Shown: piece after piece, positions 22,064 through 32,473 of the stretch
How the letters are laid out: every line of letters starts with the position of its first letter
How positions within the stretch are numbered: position 1 is the stretch's first letter
NCBI GenBank assembly: GCA_028641055.1
Contig: CM054057.1
Location: 583,697,158-583,761,157 of the forward strand
Reading direction: 5' to 3'
DNA: 64,000 bases
Origin: Alopecurus myosuroides
Lineage: Eukaryota > Streptophyta > Magnoliopsida > Poales > Poaceae
The notes under the pieces: model-generated
Seen by the model: only the letters and a program-made list of their open reading frames with translations
What the model was told of the DNA's origin: nothing
Database searches by the model: none
Made by a program: the position numbers and the translations under genes

Positions 22064-24371
22064 CTATGAATATTGTTTACGTATTTGAATTGTGTTTGTA
22101 TTATGTGTCCGCTCAGTGGTCAACGCCCGAATGTTCTCGCAGACGTAGTATCCACATAAATTAGTCCCCGGTGGCTGTTGCAAACCCTTCACCGGTTTAA
22201 AAGTCAGCTCATCTTTGAATTCACCTCGTGTGACCGATATGAACCGTTTCCAACACCTGCTTGGCAAGGAAAATGAACAAATGAGTTACTAATTACTTGA
22301 TATCAGGAAATGATTGAGAAATAAATAATAATAATATATATATATATAATGTGATACTGATTGAAATTACTTTTGCAGCATTGCTTTCACTCCTTTCCAC
22401 AGGGTGTCGTCGCTCCTATTTAATGAGTCCATGACTTCAACATGGGACTTCTCAAGGTTAATGTTCAACATAATCCAGTGAAATCTGCGGACGTTTACAT
22501 AAGAAGACGTGAAGAATAACTCATCAATTGCACTTAATATCGAGTAAGCAAAAAAGTATATATGTACAAAGACAAAAACACTCACTGAAATTTTAAAGGA
22601 AATAGTATTTCGGAAACGAAGACTTGCTTGACTAAAAATTTGTACAGGTCATTCTCCACGTCGACGGGGTGTCGCTTTAACACATAGTCATTGACGATAT
22701 ATGGGTCAATGAACCCAACTTGGAAGACACTCTGTCTTGGGCATTCGAGTTTCTTCATTCTGCATAATAGCGTACAAAATAATATAGTTAGGATAGCAAG
22801 ACAAAAGACTTAATTACATTAATATAAAAATCACTTACAAAACATAGCAAGCAACGATCGGTTTGTCGAGGGCGCGTAGATTAAATAACTGAAACAATTC
22901 CGACATATCAATCATTATGGAGTAAGCTTTGTAGTGATGCTCCTCTCTAACGTCGGCTGCAAACCAGTCTTTAGCGCCCTTATTCTCTGTTTGCCTCATA
23001 TACCAAGCGTGGAGATTTCACATATGTGTTGGTAGCTCCCGTTCCTCCTTAGCATCGACCAGAGGATCCCCTTTGGCATATTGCCGTTCTACCCCAGCAA
23101 TTGGCACATTTCCTATGCCTAAAATGGCACCAACAGACATACCCATTTTGTCAGCACGTCTTTGGGCCTCCGATACAGAAATACCCATATCTTTACATGT
23201 AGCTGACACTTGGGCGTTCATTAATATGAAGTCCTTATCCATTTTGCTTTGTATTCGTTGTCGACATCAGAACTCACTACGAGCGAGGGGATCGATTGTT
23301 GTTCCTGTTCTCCGAGCTGGGCAATTTGTTTTTTTGAAGCAACTTTCATAATTTGACGGTCATAGTCTGATCTTAGATTCATCTTATATTGTGATGGTTG
23401 CTCAAGAAATCCCTTAGCCCATGCTACGCTTTTTCCAGGAAAAACTTGTTTCTCCACGGGCTTCTTCGGTGCAAAATGGGCCTTCACTTCGAGAGCCACA
23501 TCCGCTGCGGTTTCCTCATCAGTCTTATCATAAGGTCTTAATTCACTAGCTTTGGCTCTTTCGGTATCCTCTTCTTCTTTTGAGTAGATTTAATCTTCTT
23601 AGAGGTCTCATGGGTGGCAATGCTCTTCCGCTTTACCCCCGGACATCGAGGGGGAGGTGTCGGCTGACGCGTCGGAGGTGGAGTAGGGGTAGGCGTCGGC
23701 TGACGTGCCTGAGGTGCACTAGGGGGAGGCGTCAGCTGACGGGCCTGAGGTGGACTAGGGGGAGGCGTCGGCTGACACGCCTGAGGCGACATGGTGAGAG
23801 GCATTGGCTGACGCGCCAGAGGTGGACTAGGGGGAGGCGTCGGCTGACGCGCCTGAGGCGACATGGTGGGAGGCGTTGGCTGAGGTGCCGGAGGTGAAAT
23901 AGTGGAAGGAATCGGCTGACGCGCCAGAGGTGGACTAGGGGTAGGCGTCGATTGATTCCTCGGAGTCGGTGGCCTTGGAGCTGAGCCTGGAAACCTGATG
24001 AAATTCTTCTGCCATAGAATGATATGGCGCCTGACATCACGTAGTTTCGTATCCCCTTCAGGTGTAGGGATGTCAATCTCTAGGTCCTCATACCCCGGCA
24101 CTAGTTGATCCACCGTGACACGAGCATAGCTAGGTGGAATTGGATTCCCATGATGGAGTGCTCCAGGTAGACAAGGTAAATCAGTGCCGGACGCCACCTT
24201 GAAGGACATGTTCTTCATTGGCTGATGTAGCTCACACTGTTTGATCTCTTCGACTTCATCCACGGGGTAGCGAGGCATTGGTGCATCATCCATCATTGTA
24301 TGATCAGCAGCCTGCGTGGAAGCCACGCTGCTTCTCCGCTGGCTATGATTATTCCATTGGAGGGTCGTCAA
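22064..24371 (-). pseudogene. CACTA-2 ULP1-type cysteine protease region
   Basis: Reading leftward: a Pro-rich low-complexity stretch (about 23960-23640) built from repeats such as PPSPPLARQPTP; a basic segment with KRKSIATHE; a middle region with DISVSEAQ-like and ADKMGMSVGAILGIGN text; then the C48 (ULP1/SENP) catalytic core spread over small exons with AT-rich introns (near 22800, 22600 and 22300). Catalytic residues visible are His in FHWIMLNINLE, Asp in VEVMDSLN, and Gln and Cys in QPPGTNLCGYYVCEN. ULP1 enzymes remove SUMO. Captured or resident ULP1-like domains are well known in plant CACTA and Mutator elements. The frame is shifted at about 24371-24412 relative to the upstream part and has a stop near 23018, so activity is doubtful. 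It may be the C-terminal half of one protein with the next entry. Confidence 0.75.
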
Positions 24372-26055
24372 CCGGATGAGATGTCCTTTGTTGGCTAAGT
24401 GCTTGCATTGACTACTTCAACTCAGTCATTTCTGTTTCTATTTTCCCGATCCGGGTTGCGGCCTGCTCTTCTAGCCGGTCATTCTTTCTCTGACGGCTTC
24501 TGTAAGTGTTAGCGCAGTAGGAAAACCCGTCCCTCCAGTTAACTTCGGCCCCTAAGCCTCGTGTTCTTTCTGATTTTTCCTCATTACCGAGGGCGCGTGT
24601 TAGCTCGTCGTTCTCTCTGTCGGGCCAGAACAATCCCTTTTGAGCGTCAGCCATTGCTTGAATTAGTGCGTTGGTGGGTACCACAATTTTCTCATTAAAA
24701 AATGTCTCCCCTGTTTCTCCGTTCAGCGTCCCCCCCATAACCGTACCACCACCACTTGGCCCTGTCGGGCCATCGATCTGTACCTGGGGTGATCCCTCTA
24801 GCCCTGATCCGCGCCTCCACAGTTTCCCATTTAGGCACGGCAGTCTTGTAGCCACATGTCCCCAATTTATGGTGGTACACCTTTTTGTCAGCATTTATCT
24901 TATTTTTTCTCGACCTTTCCTTGGCCACAACAGATTTCTTGTAGTCCTCAAATTCATTTCACTGTCCTCTCAATCTCTCTAATGCGCCGGAGAAATCTGG
25001 AGTTTTACCTTTTGCGACATATTTCGTGTATAATTTCTTCTTGTAGTTCTGAAACTGTTCGGCCATATTACTTAGAGCCCGGGACTTCACTTTATCCCTT
25101 CTTTCCTTGCCTCCCGAAATTGCGATACCATCTGATCCGTATTCTTCTTAGTTTGCAGGTAGTCTGAAAAATTCCATAATCTTGTCCCAAAGATCATTCT
25201 TGGTTCTTTCATCGATATAACTACACTAGTAGAAAACGGGCCTCTAGTCCCAGGCCGTAAGGGGCTCTAGTCCCGGATGGCTATCCGGGACTAGAGGCCC
25301 CCCTTTTGTCCCGCCGGCCCACGAGCCGCGACTAGAGGGCAGCCCACAGGAAGCTCCCGGGACGCTCTGGGGGCAGGACCTTTAGTCCCGGGGACTCGAC
25401 TATTTGTTTTTTTTTTTTTTCCTTTTCATTTAGTCTCTATTATTTCTATCTCTAGTCATTCTCCCTTAATCTCAATTATTTTTTAACTCTGATCACTCTT
25501 CTTTCATTCTGAACTGACACTTTTCAGGAGGTCACCTATCCTCAGACTGCTCCACTCTCAGCACGCTTAACTTCTGGGTTCCTTCACTCTCAGCTTCCAC
25601 GAATCAAATTATCTTTTACTGACAATAGTATCATGTCAATCATGTTAACCTTTGAGATATGATGTCGCACATCTTTATTTTCTGAATCCAAAAATTATTT
25701 AGTTAAACATAAATAAATAAGTAATAATAGTCTTGAGTTATAATAATAATTAATTAATTTAAATAATAATTTATTTATTTAAATAACAATTAATTAATTA
25801 ATTTAAATAATAATTATTTACTCCAAATGGTTAGTCATTTCAACATATTATATTATCTTTAGATAGATTTTTTTTCTCTTACTCCGAAATTTCATCACAT
25901 ATATATACATCAATTGCTTAATTAAGCGCGCTCAGATCGATCATGCATATATATATATGTGATGAAATTTATATATATAATTAAACAAGGATATTTAAAA
26001 TAGATATATATATATATAATTAAACAATGAAACATACATATGTCTTCTATGGATC

Positions 26056-26057
<2 letters not shown>

Positions 26058-26096
<39 letters not shown>
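26058..26096. repeat. (TA)n microsatellite
   Basis: About 39 bp of near-pure TA repeat just downstream of the exonuclease-like coding region. Similar shorter TA runs lie near 25950-26020. A second TA/CA compound microsatellite lies at about 27889-27938, inside an intron-like part of CACTA-2. Confidence 0.95.
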
Positions 26097-26099
<3 letters not shown>

Positions 26100-26107
26100 A
26101 TCACCCA

Positions 26108-27207
26108 CTAAGCAATACATAATATGCATATATAGTGCGGCACGAGGGCTCCCATCTGCACGGACTGCTCGTCCTCCGAATCGTCCCAAACAGCAAGAGA
26201 CCGGGGTGCAAGGTGACGTTGCCCGTAGCTGAAGACACTGATGATACGGTACAGCTCGTAGGAAAGGTACCCATCAACAGATGCGTACTCAATGTTGATC
26301 TGGTCAAGTCGGTACTTCTCCCAATAATTGTGCCTCGAACTGCCAAAATTTTTCTTCATGGTACTGTACTTCTCATCGATCAACGCGGCTGCCATAAAAG
26401 CCATGGAAGTCCTCGGATACTCAAGATGGAACAGGTCCTGGATATCAATATGGCACTGAGATGGTATCTTAATACGTGAGGTGTTCAACATCTTCACCTT
26501 CTCATTCCTTATGTAAACTCTAGCAAAACGTATGCCGCTGTTGACAAGGAAATCCATCAGTTCTGGACAATACTTGTCACTACTGCAACCAAAAAAATGA
26601 AATAAATGTTAAACAAATAATGTTATATATGCAACAACAAATTGGATCAAATGTTCTGCAACAAGTATGAGTTTCACTACAACAAGTATAAATTTCAATA
26701 CAATAAGTATATTGTTTCAATGAAACAAATTTATTCTTTCCAATGAAACATTGCTATATGAATATATTGCTTTCCTATGCAATTTCGGATACACACAAGT
26801 ACATGTTGCTATCCTATACAAACGGAATTTCCAATACACATGCATTGCTATATACGAATACAAATGGATACACACACGTACATGTTGTTGCTATCCTATA
26901 CAATTTCCGATCCAATCAAAATAAGATCAAGGAGAAACGTGGGAAAAGAGAAAGAGAAGAGAAGATCGATCAGAGTGCTTACCTTGCCCATTGGAAGAGA
27001 AAGACACACCTTTTGTGAGAAAGTTGGATGAGAGCCACGTCCTTTTGATCGGCCGTACTCAAGATCAAGGCCTAGAAAACCCCCGCCATCCTCGCGAAGC
27101 CATTTCTTCAAGAGGTCAAGATAGGCCGGAACCCTCCTACTCTCGTTGGTGTATGCGACTTCAAGGATCCGACCATGTGAGTTCACGTCCATAATCTCTA
27201 GTCTCAT
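26108..27207 (-). pseudogene. Captured 3'-5' exonuclease-like gene (DnaQ/WRN-type fold)
   Basis: Exon 1 (27207-26983) starts MRLEIMDVNSHG and contains GGFLGLDLEYGRS, which fits exonuclease motif I (Asp-x-Glu). It ends at a good donor (AAG|GTAAGC). Exon 2 (about 26582-26108) contains CHIDIQDLF and then EYASVDGYLSYELYRI, which fits motif III (Tyr...Asp). The intron is about 400 bp. Motif II normally has an Asp after an Asn; here the matching place reads RNEKVKML, so a metal-binding Asp may be missing. With the obvious splice sites the exons join out of phase, and the first bases of exon 2 give a stop, so the gene is probably broken. Proteins of this 3'-5' exonuclease family are numerous in grasses; this copy seems to have been picked up by the transposon. 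Confidence 0.72.
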
Positions 27208-28250
27208 GGTGGAGAATGTGGAAGAATGAAGAGAGGAGAGAAAGGAGGGAGAAGAGGGGCGCTCGGTACTATAGCAATGGCGAGTTTCTCTGTTTTTAAG
27301 CCTCCCCGACGGTGGATCAACTTCCAAAGCGCGCAGGAGACAAACGGTTTGGGCATTTAGTCTCGGGCCGTAAAACCACCCGGGACTAAATGCTCTCCGG
27401 CTAGGCGAAAGGTTGCCACGGAGACTTTTAGTCCCGGGCCGTGTTACGACCCGGGACTAAAAGTCTACGAGGTGACGCGAACGGTTGCCAGAGGACTTTT
27501 AGTCCCGGATCGTGTTACGACGCGGGACTAAAAGCTTTCGAGCGAGGCGGGCCGTTGCCCTGCCCCCCTCTAGTCCCGGTTGGTAGGCTCATGGGGGCTA
27601 GATCTAAAAACCATTGGGGGGTTTTTCTACTAGTGCTAGCTGAATCATCAGCTTTCTTTGGCTTAACCCACTCTTGAATGGTGATTGGTATGTTATCCCT
27701 AACAATCACTCTGCATTGATTTACGAATATCCTCGCATGATATGTTGGATCACTCGGCCTACCATTATCTTGGATTGCGTCGATGTTGAACCTTTTTTGC
27801 CGTCCAACTTTTTGTTCGTCCCTCGTTTTGTAGTTGTCAATGATTGCATCGATGTGAAGGGCTAAAAGAATAAAGAGAGATCGATTAATATATATATATA
27901 TATATAATATAATATATATATACACACACACACACAAAGGAATCAATGCACTTAATATATATATACCTCGTCGGTTGTTGCCGAGGGCTCAACAGTGTCA
28001 TCTTCTTCACCATCATCGTCGGTTGTTGCCGAGGGATCAATCGTGGCATTTTCTGTGTCCACCGGTTCTTGTAGCACTCCCTGGCTCTGCTCACCAGTTT
28101 GGAGGTCCAGATATGAGTCAATCTCATCCTCATTTTCGACCTAGATGCGTTCTTCATACTGAGCGACGGTACCTTCTCGCATCATTTCCCAAATAGCGTA
28201 TTGACATGGATGTCTTCTTCATACTGAGCGGCGGTAACTTCTCGTATCAT

Positions 28251-28537
28251 TTTTCATTTTCTCTGATTTTTTGCAACCTTCAAAGAAGATTCCCCATAAA
28301 AGATTTGTTGAACAAAAAACAACGAGTCTAGGAAAATGAGGAAGCTGGCCATAGAAGAAGAAATTTTTAGGTCCATCAATAGTACATTTTGACTTCATAC
28401 GTGTGAACAAATTAAAACAAGAATCAAAATCACATCCTATCAAAATTAGTACTCAAAATTTTTTAGGTCCCCATCAGGAGTACGTTTCTGTTTTGGGAGA
28501 AAGTATCATATTTGGTCTTGGAAAAAGCTAAGGATCA
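28251..28537. other. Unassigned DNA between CACTA-2 and the glycosyltransferase fragment
   Basis: AT-rich and without a recognisable coding frame. It could be the remaining right flank of CACTA-2. No CACTA terminal repeat is visible. Confidence 0.4.
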
Positions 28538-28560
28538 CCCGGAGGATGATCCTCCGGGTC
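28538..28560. repeat. Perfect 11-bp inverted repeat
   Basis: ACCCGGAGGAT and ATCCTCCGGGT are exact reverse complements around a single G. The sequence sits about 190 bp before the first recognisable glycosyltransferase codon. It could mark the end of the DNA segment that carried this gene fragment. Confidence 0.85.
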
Positions 28561-28751
28561 GTTACTGTACGTGGTCCCCTCACGGTACGGGCCCACGATT
28601 CACACCTTATCTCCTCCTCTACGATGCCTCTCATCCACACCTTATCCCGTCGCGACGGACACCACGGGAGTTGGCGCGGCGGCTGCCGTCACGCACGCGT
28701 CGCAGCGGGTGGTGGCCCCGTCGGCCCCCATGCATGGGGCGCCGCCGCCCT

Positions 28752-28950
28752 TGCTCCTCCTCCGCCGTCTACGGCACCGCCGTGCTCCACTCTCTCCTGC
28801 GCCGCCTCCCCCGGCGCGAGGATGAGGGCGACGAGGAGTGCCCGATCACCTTCCCGGACCTCCCCGGCGCCCCAAGCTACCCGTGGCGAGCTCGCGGACC
28901 TGGGCTTCTGCCCCTTGCGTGCCGTCAGTCCGTTGCCGCCCGAGGACGCC
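28752..28950 (+). pseudogene. UDP-glycosyltransferase pseudogene, 5' fragment
   Basis: One frame (28752-28886) reads SSAVYGTAVLHSLLRRLP, then ITFPDLPGAPSYPW, which matches the N-terminal half of grass family-1 glycosyltransferases. Two bases later, in another frame (28888-28950), it reads ELADLGFCPLRAVSPLPPED, which belongs about 60-70 residues further on in such enzymes. So an internal stretch is deleted with a frame change. The gene fragment stops at 28950 where the LARD-like element starts and resumes at 39851. Full enzymes transfer sugars from UDP-sugars to small molecules in the cytosol. The GC-rich coding sequence contrasts with its surroundings. Confidence 0.75.
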
Positions 28951-31900
28951 TGTCATGACCCCGGACCCATAGATATACATACTGTTATGTGCTCCTAGCC
29001 ATGGACTCACAAGGGCTTCAGGGTTACCAGCCCCGGCCGCAACAAACAACGGCAGGCAGACTGGATTCATCGGCACGTAGTCCGGATCCCCAATCTACGA
29101 CTCCTTATATCCATGCTAGTCATAACCAACTATGCATATCAAAGCGTCCACGAATCGTCTGAAACTGAACGAAACGGGACCGAACCTATACAGAGCTGCT
29201 ATGTGTCCAGAAAGTGCAACAACAATCGAGGGTTGCTAGGGTTACCTAGCCCCATCCCGAGTCACATCGGCAGGCGGGCTCGGACATGAATCATCGGCTC
29301 CACAACCCCTCGGATGCGACAATTATGCAGGCATAGCCAAAACTGTAGAACAATGAGCTCGAAACCAACAACCGATCAAAGCAACACTCTAGACATTGAA
29401 GTTGTATTAAACAGGTGTTACTAGAGTATAGCTTACAAGCAAAGGTCACACGACGCAACATTACATCAGACAACGCAAGGAAAATTATGTTGCTAATCAA
29501 TAAGAACCAAAAAGGCCTAAAAGGCCGCAACATAAGGCGACGTCCCAACCCATAGATTCCAGGCTGCTGCCTGGGAACCCCAAACTACTCGTCGATGTCC
29601 ACGTTGAAACACCACCGAAGTGAGGAACTCCACCTGAACCAAAGTTAAGCAAACCTGAGTACGGGAGGTACTCAACAAGACTTAGTTAACCTATTATATA
29701 TCTGCTGGTTTCGTAAAGGGTTTTATGAAGGTTGATTTGCGTAAAGCAATCTTTGTTTTCTAAATCGAGAAAGAATAGCACGTATCATAGAAGGTTTTCA
29801 AAACAGACGAGAACTCAGCTACTGTAATCATCATCATATCAATCCTCCAACATCAATTCCCAGCATCTCACATGCTACGAGGATCACCCCTCTCGGCATC
29901 TCCGAGGAGGCATCCTTCAAACACTACCTCCATGCTTTGTCAACATCTTTTACGCCACGTTCAGGTTGTCTATGGTCTTTACATTCACCAAGTCGTCCTT
30001 AACCGTGGACACGTCTTTTCTAAAAGATTTATCCCTACAGGGGGTACACTTTACCCACACGTACCATCCGACTCTTAGCGCCACATGTACGTTCTTCCAT
30101 CGAACGCGGCAAAGGGTGGCTGGCCACGACCTTTACCTTACCCGGCCCTATCCATGAGTCAACCCAAGACAGGGCCACCCCGTCAACAGGGAGATGGTCA
30201 TCCTCCTGACGGCACATGTCTCTGTGAGGCGGGGTCAAGATCCGTGTACGTCCATCACTTGGCCCCGGTCACGCCCTAGCGGAGCATTTTGTTTTCAAAA
30301 TCGTTTGAAAGGTTTTATTTGCGGTACCGAATGGAAATCTCAAACTACGTGACTCATGGATCCGGCCAAACAAGTTAGTTGGTCGAGCGCGGTTACTTAG
30401 ACCCTGCGTGTGGTTGCACGCTCAGTCTTGGCTTCCGCTCGAGACCGTAATCCTAGGGTTGGCGAGTATAGGACGAACAACCACTTCCCAAGTGGCCTCC
30501 CATACCAGCCTTAGTCAAGTTAACCACACAATGTTCATCTCACCACGTCATCATATCATACTAGGTTATCGCAGCTCTGATTCATCAACCGGATGGAGCA
30601 GAGGTAACAAACATATATGACTAAGCGAAGCAGATATGAGGCTCTAGCGATGCTCACAAGTAAATCTATGGCGGCTAGGAGCGGTGGATCAGGATATTGA
30701 GGCAATGCAGTATATAGGTGAACTATATCTACTAGCATCAAATACTTTGGAATCGAATGCAAAGTACGAGATTCAAATGTTGTTCGAAAGTATATATGAG
30801 CAGATAAGAGTTTATGCTTGCCTTGATTATAAGAAAACCAATAGAGATGTCTTCTCGGATAAGTGTTTGACTTGTCGGTTAAGATCAAGTATTCACCATT
30901 GGACAGCTGACCTTCTCTTCGGAGTCACGTTCTACCGAGGGGAACAAACACCGAAAAGAAGAATAACAATCAACACATGGCATCGATGCAATTCGCAATA
31001 TGTATGCATGAGCAAGCTAACGGACTGAAATAAATCCCTAAACATGTTCGTTGGTTTGCTAGGGTTCAGATGACAGTTAAGCATTTTTACTGAATTTATC
31101 CCTAAATAGACCCCGGAGGGCAATTCGGGTGATTCTGAAAGTAAGTACCATTTTAAAAAGCTCAAATGAGTTTGAAAACACCATAACTAGGTTGCATTTG
31201 TTATTTTGAACAATTTGGTATATAACTTTTAATTTTTGTGAATAAAAACTTATTTTTCTATTTTTAAATGATTAAACAATATTAAATAAAGGTCATTTTT
31301 GGACTTTCTCAAACATGTGTGAAAATTACATATGGATAGAGAATAATTTTCTTAACATTTTGGTACCTCACTTTTTATTTTTCTGAATTACAGATTAAAA
31401 GATATTCATAAAACAAGTTTTAATCATTTTTGTAATTTAAATACAGGTGGGGCCCACGTGGCATATCTCTTTTTCCAGAATAAAAAGGGAAACGTTTATG
31501 ACGTCATCGTGACTCAAAGATGACCTCACCCTAGTCAGTTCTTCACAGATGAACCCGCAATCGGCCGATTCGCTGAAAATTGGCCGAGGCCGTGCTGTGC
31601 GTTGCGGAGAGGACTCGACGACGAGTCGGATGGTGGCGGCGCCGCCCACTTTGGGTCACCGGAGCGACGGCGGCGACCGTCCGCAACGGCGGCCGACGAC
31701 GGTTAACGGCGACGGAGAAGAACGAGTAAGCGGGGAAGCCAGAGGAGGACATGCGAATGAGGAGGAGCTCACCCTGATGCTCTAGGAGGTCTCGGGAGGT
31801 GAGTGGAGCTCGGAATAGCCGTCGACTCGGGCACTCCCGGCAAGCGAGGTTCGACGGGGAGGTGGAGGATATCGAGGCGGACCTTTCTGCGTGGTCAGCT

Positions 31901-32473
31901 CGTCCAGGGGTGGCCGGAGACGGCGGGGCGAGGCAGCGGCCGAAGACAGTAGGTTAGGGTTTGGGTTCTGTGCGAGATGCCGAGGAAGAGAGCAACGCTC
32001 GGGGAGGAGGAGAAGTGAGGGGCACGGCGTCTTCGGGGTGTCCTCTTCCACGCAAGCAAGCGTCAAGTAGGAGGTGGCAGGCAGCTGCTCTTTCTGGCTC
32101 GAGGTAGAAGACAAAGGGGCATTTTTGATAACCCCCAGTTTTTCCCAGAAATTACAAAGAAGCCCATGTAGCTTTTAAAACAGAACCTAAACACATGCTT
32201 TAAGGGTCTTTTTGCAAATATAAAAATTGGAAAAAAATAACTTTTGTAAAGCTTGTGAAATTTCAAACAAAACCATGTGTTTCTTTGGTGTATTTGAAAT
32301 ATTTTTCAACACAAGATTTTGGAAGCCAAAATAAGTACTATTTGTGAGATTTTCTCAAACCATTGAAATTCACAATTTAAATTGTTTCAACCTGGTTTAA
32401 ATTGTTGTTTTCATGCATGTATGATATGAACACAACACCACAACCCTTAGGTAGCAAAATTTGGGATGTTACA
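28951..32473 (-). repeat. LARD-like element 3' LTR (left copy)
   Basis: 3523 bp, a close direct match to 36252-39850. It lacks about 50 bp present in the right copy near 39131-39181 and a short GCGGCGGCGGCG-type insertion near 39440. It contains a GC-rich part (about 31549-32110) and otherwise non-coding DNA. Confidence 0.93.

Larger units (their letters stand above)
25224..27635 (-). mobile_element. CACTA-3: 2.4-kb CACTA element carrying a captured gene
   Basis: Both ends are visible: CACTAGTAGAAAACGGGCCT on the left and CACTAGTAGAAAAACCCCCC read inward from the right, flanked by the 3-bp target duplication CTA (25221-25223 and 27636-27638). TAGTCCCGG/CGGGACTAAA subterminal repeats lie at about 25245-25400 and 27355-27580. 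It has no transposase gene. Its only coding content is an exonuclease-like gene on the minus strand, with AT-rich microsatellites downstream of it. The coding sequence of CACTA-2 resumes on both sides, which confirms the borders. Confidence 0.92.
21602..28250 (-). mobile_element. CACTA-2: CACTA transposon, right end not found
   Basis: The left terminal repeat starts CACTAGTAGAAAACGGGCCT at 21602, followed by subterminal repeats built on TAGTCCCGG and CGGGACTA (about 21640-21820). A minus-strand gene with transposase-associated and ULP1 protease regions fills 22064-28250. CACTA-3 is inserted at 25223 and divides the coding frame. No matching CTAGTG end with the left TSD (GAG) is visible before the glycosyltransferase fragment, so the right end is probably deleted; 28250 is an estimate based on the last coding similarity. 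Confidence 0.8.
24412..28250 (-). pseudogene. CACTA-2 transposase-associated protein, N-terminal part, split by CACTA-3
   Basis: The N-terminal part is at about 28250-27640: a region rich in acidic residues with two similar peptides (MIREVTAAQYEE and MMREGTVAQYEER), then FVNQCRVIVRDNIPITIQEW. The frame is cut by CACTA-3 at 25223-27638 and resumes at about 25220 with KKLYTKYVAKGKTPDF and YHHKLGTCGYKTAVPKWE, a pattern typical of the plant En/Spm-associated transposase family (Transposase_24, PF03004), then a coiled-coil-like tail to 24412. A 1-bp frameshift between the two MIRE-like peptides, a TAG soon after the second, and the insertion make it non-functional. Confidence 0.75.

Noticed and set aside
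23580..23897. Arg-rich plus-strand frame of 105 codons
   Set aside because: It is the antisense of the Pro-rich repeat in the CACTA-2 ULP1 protein.
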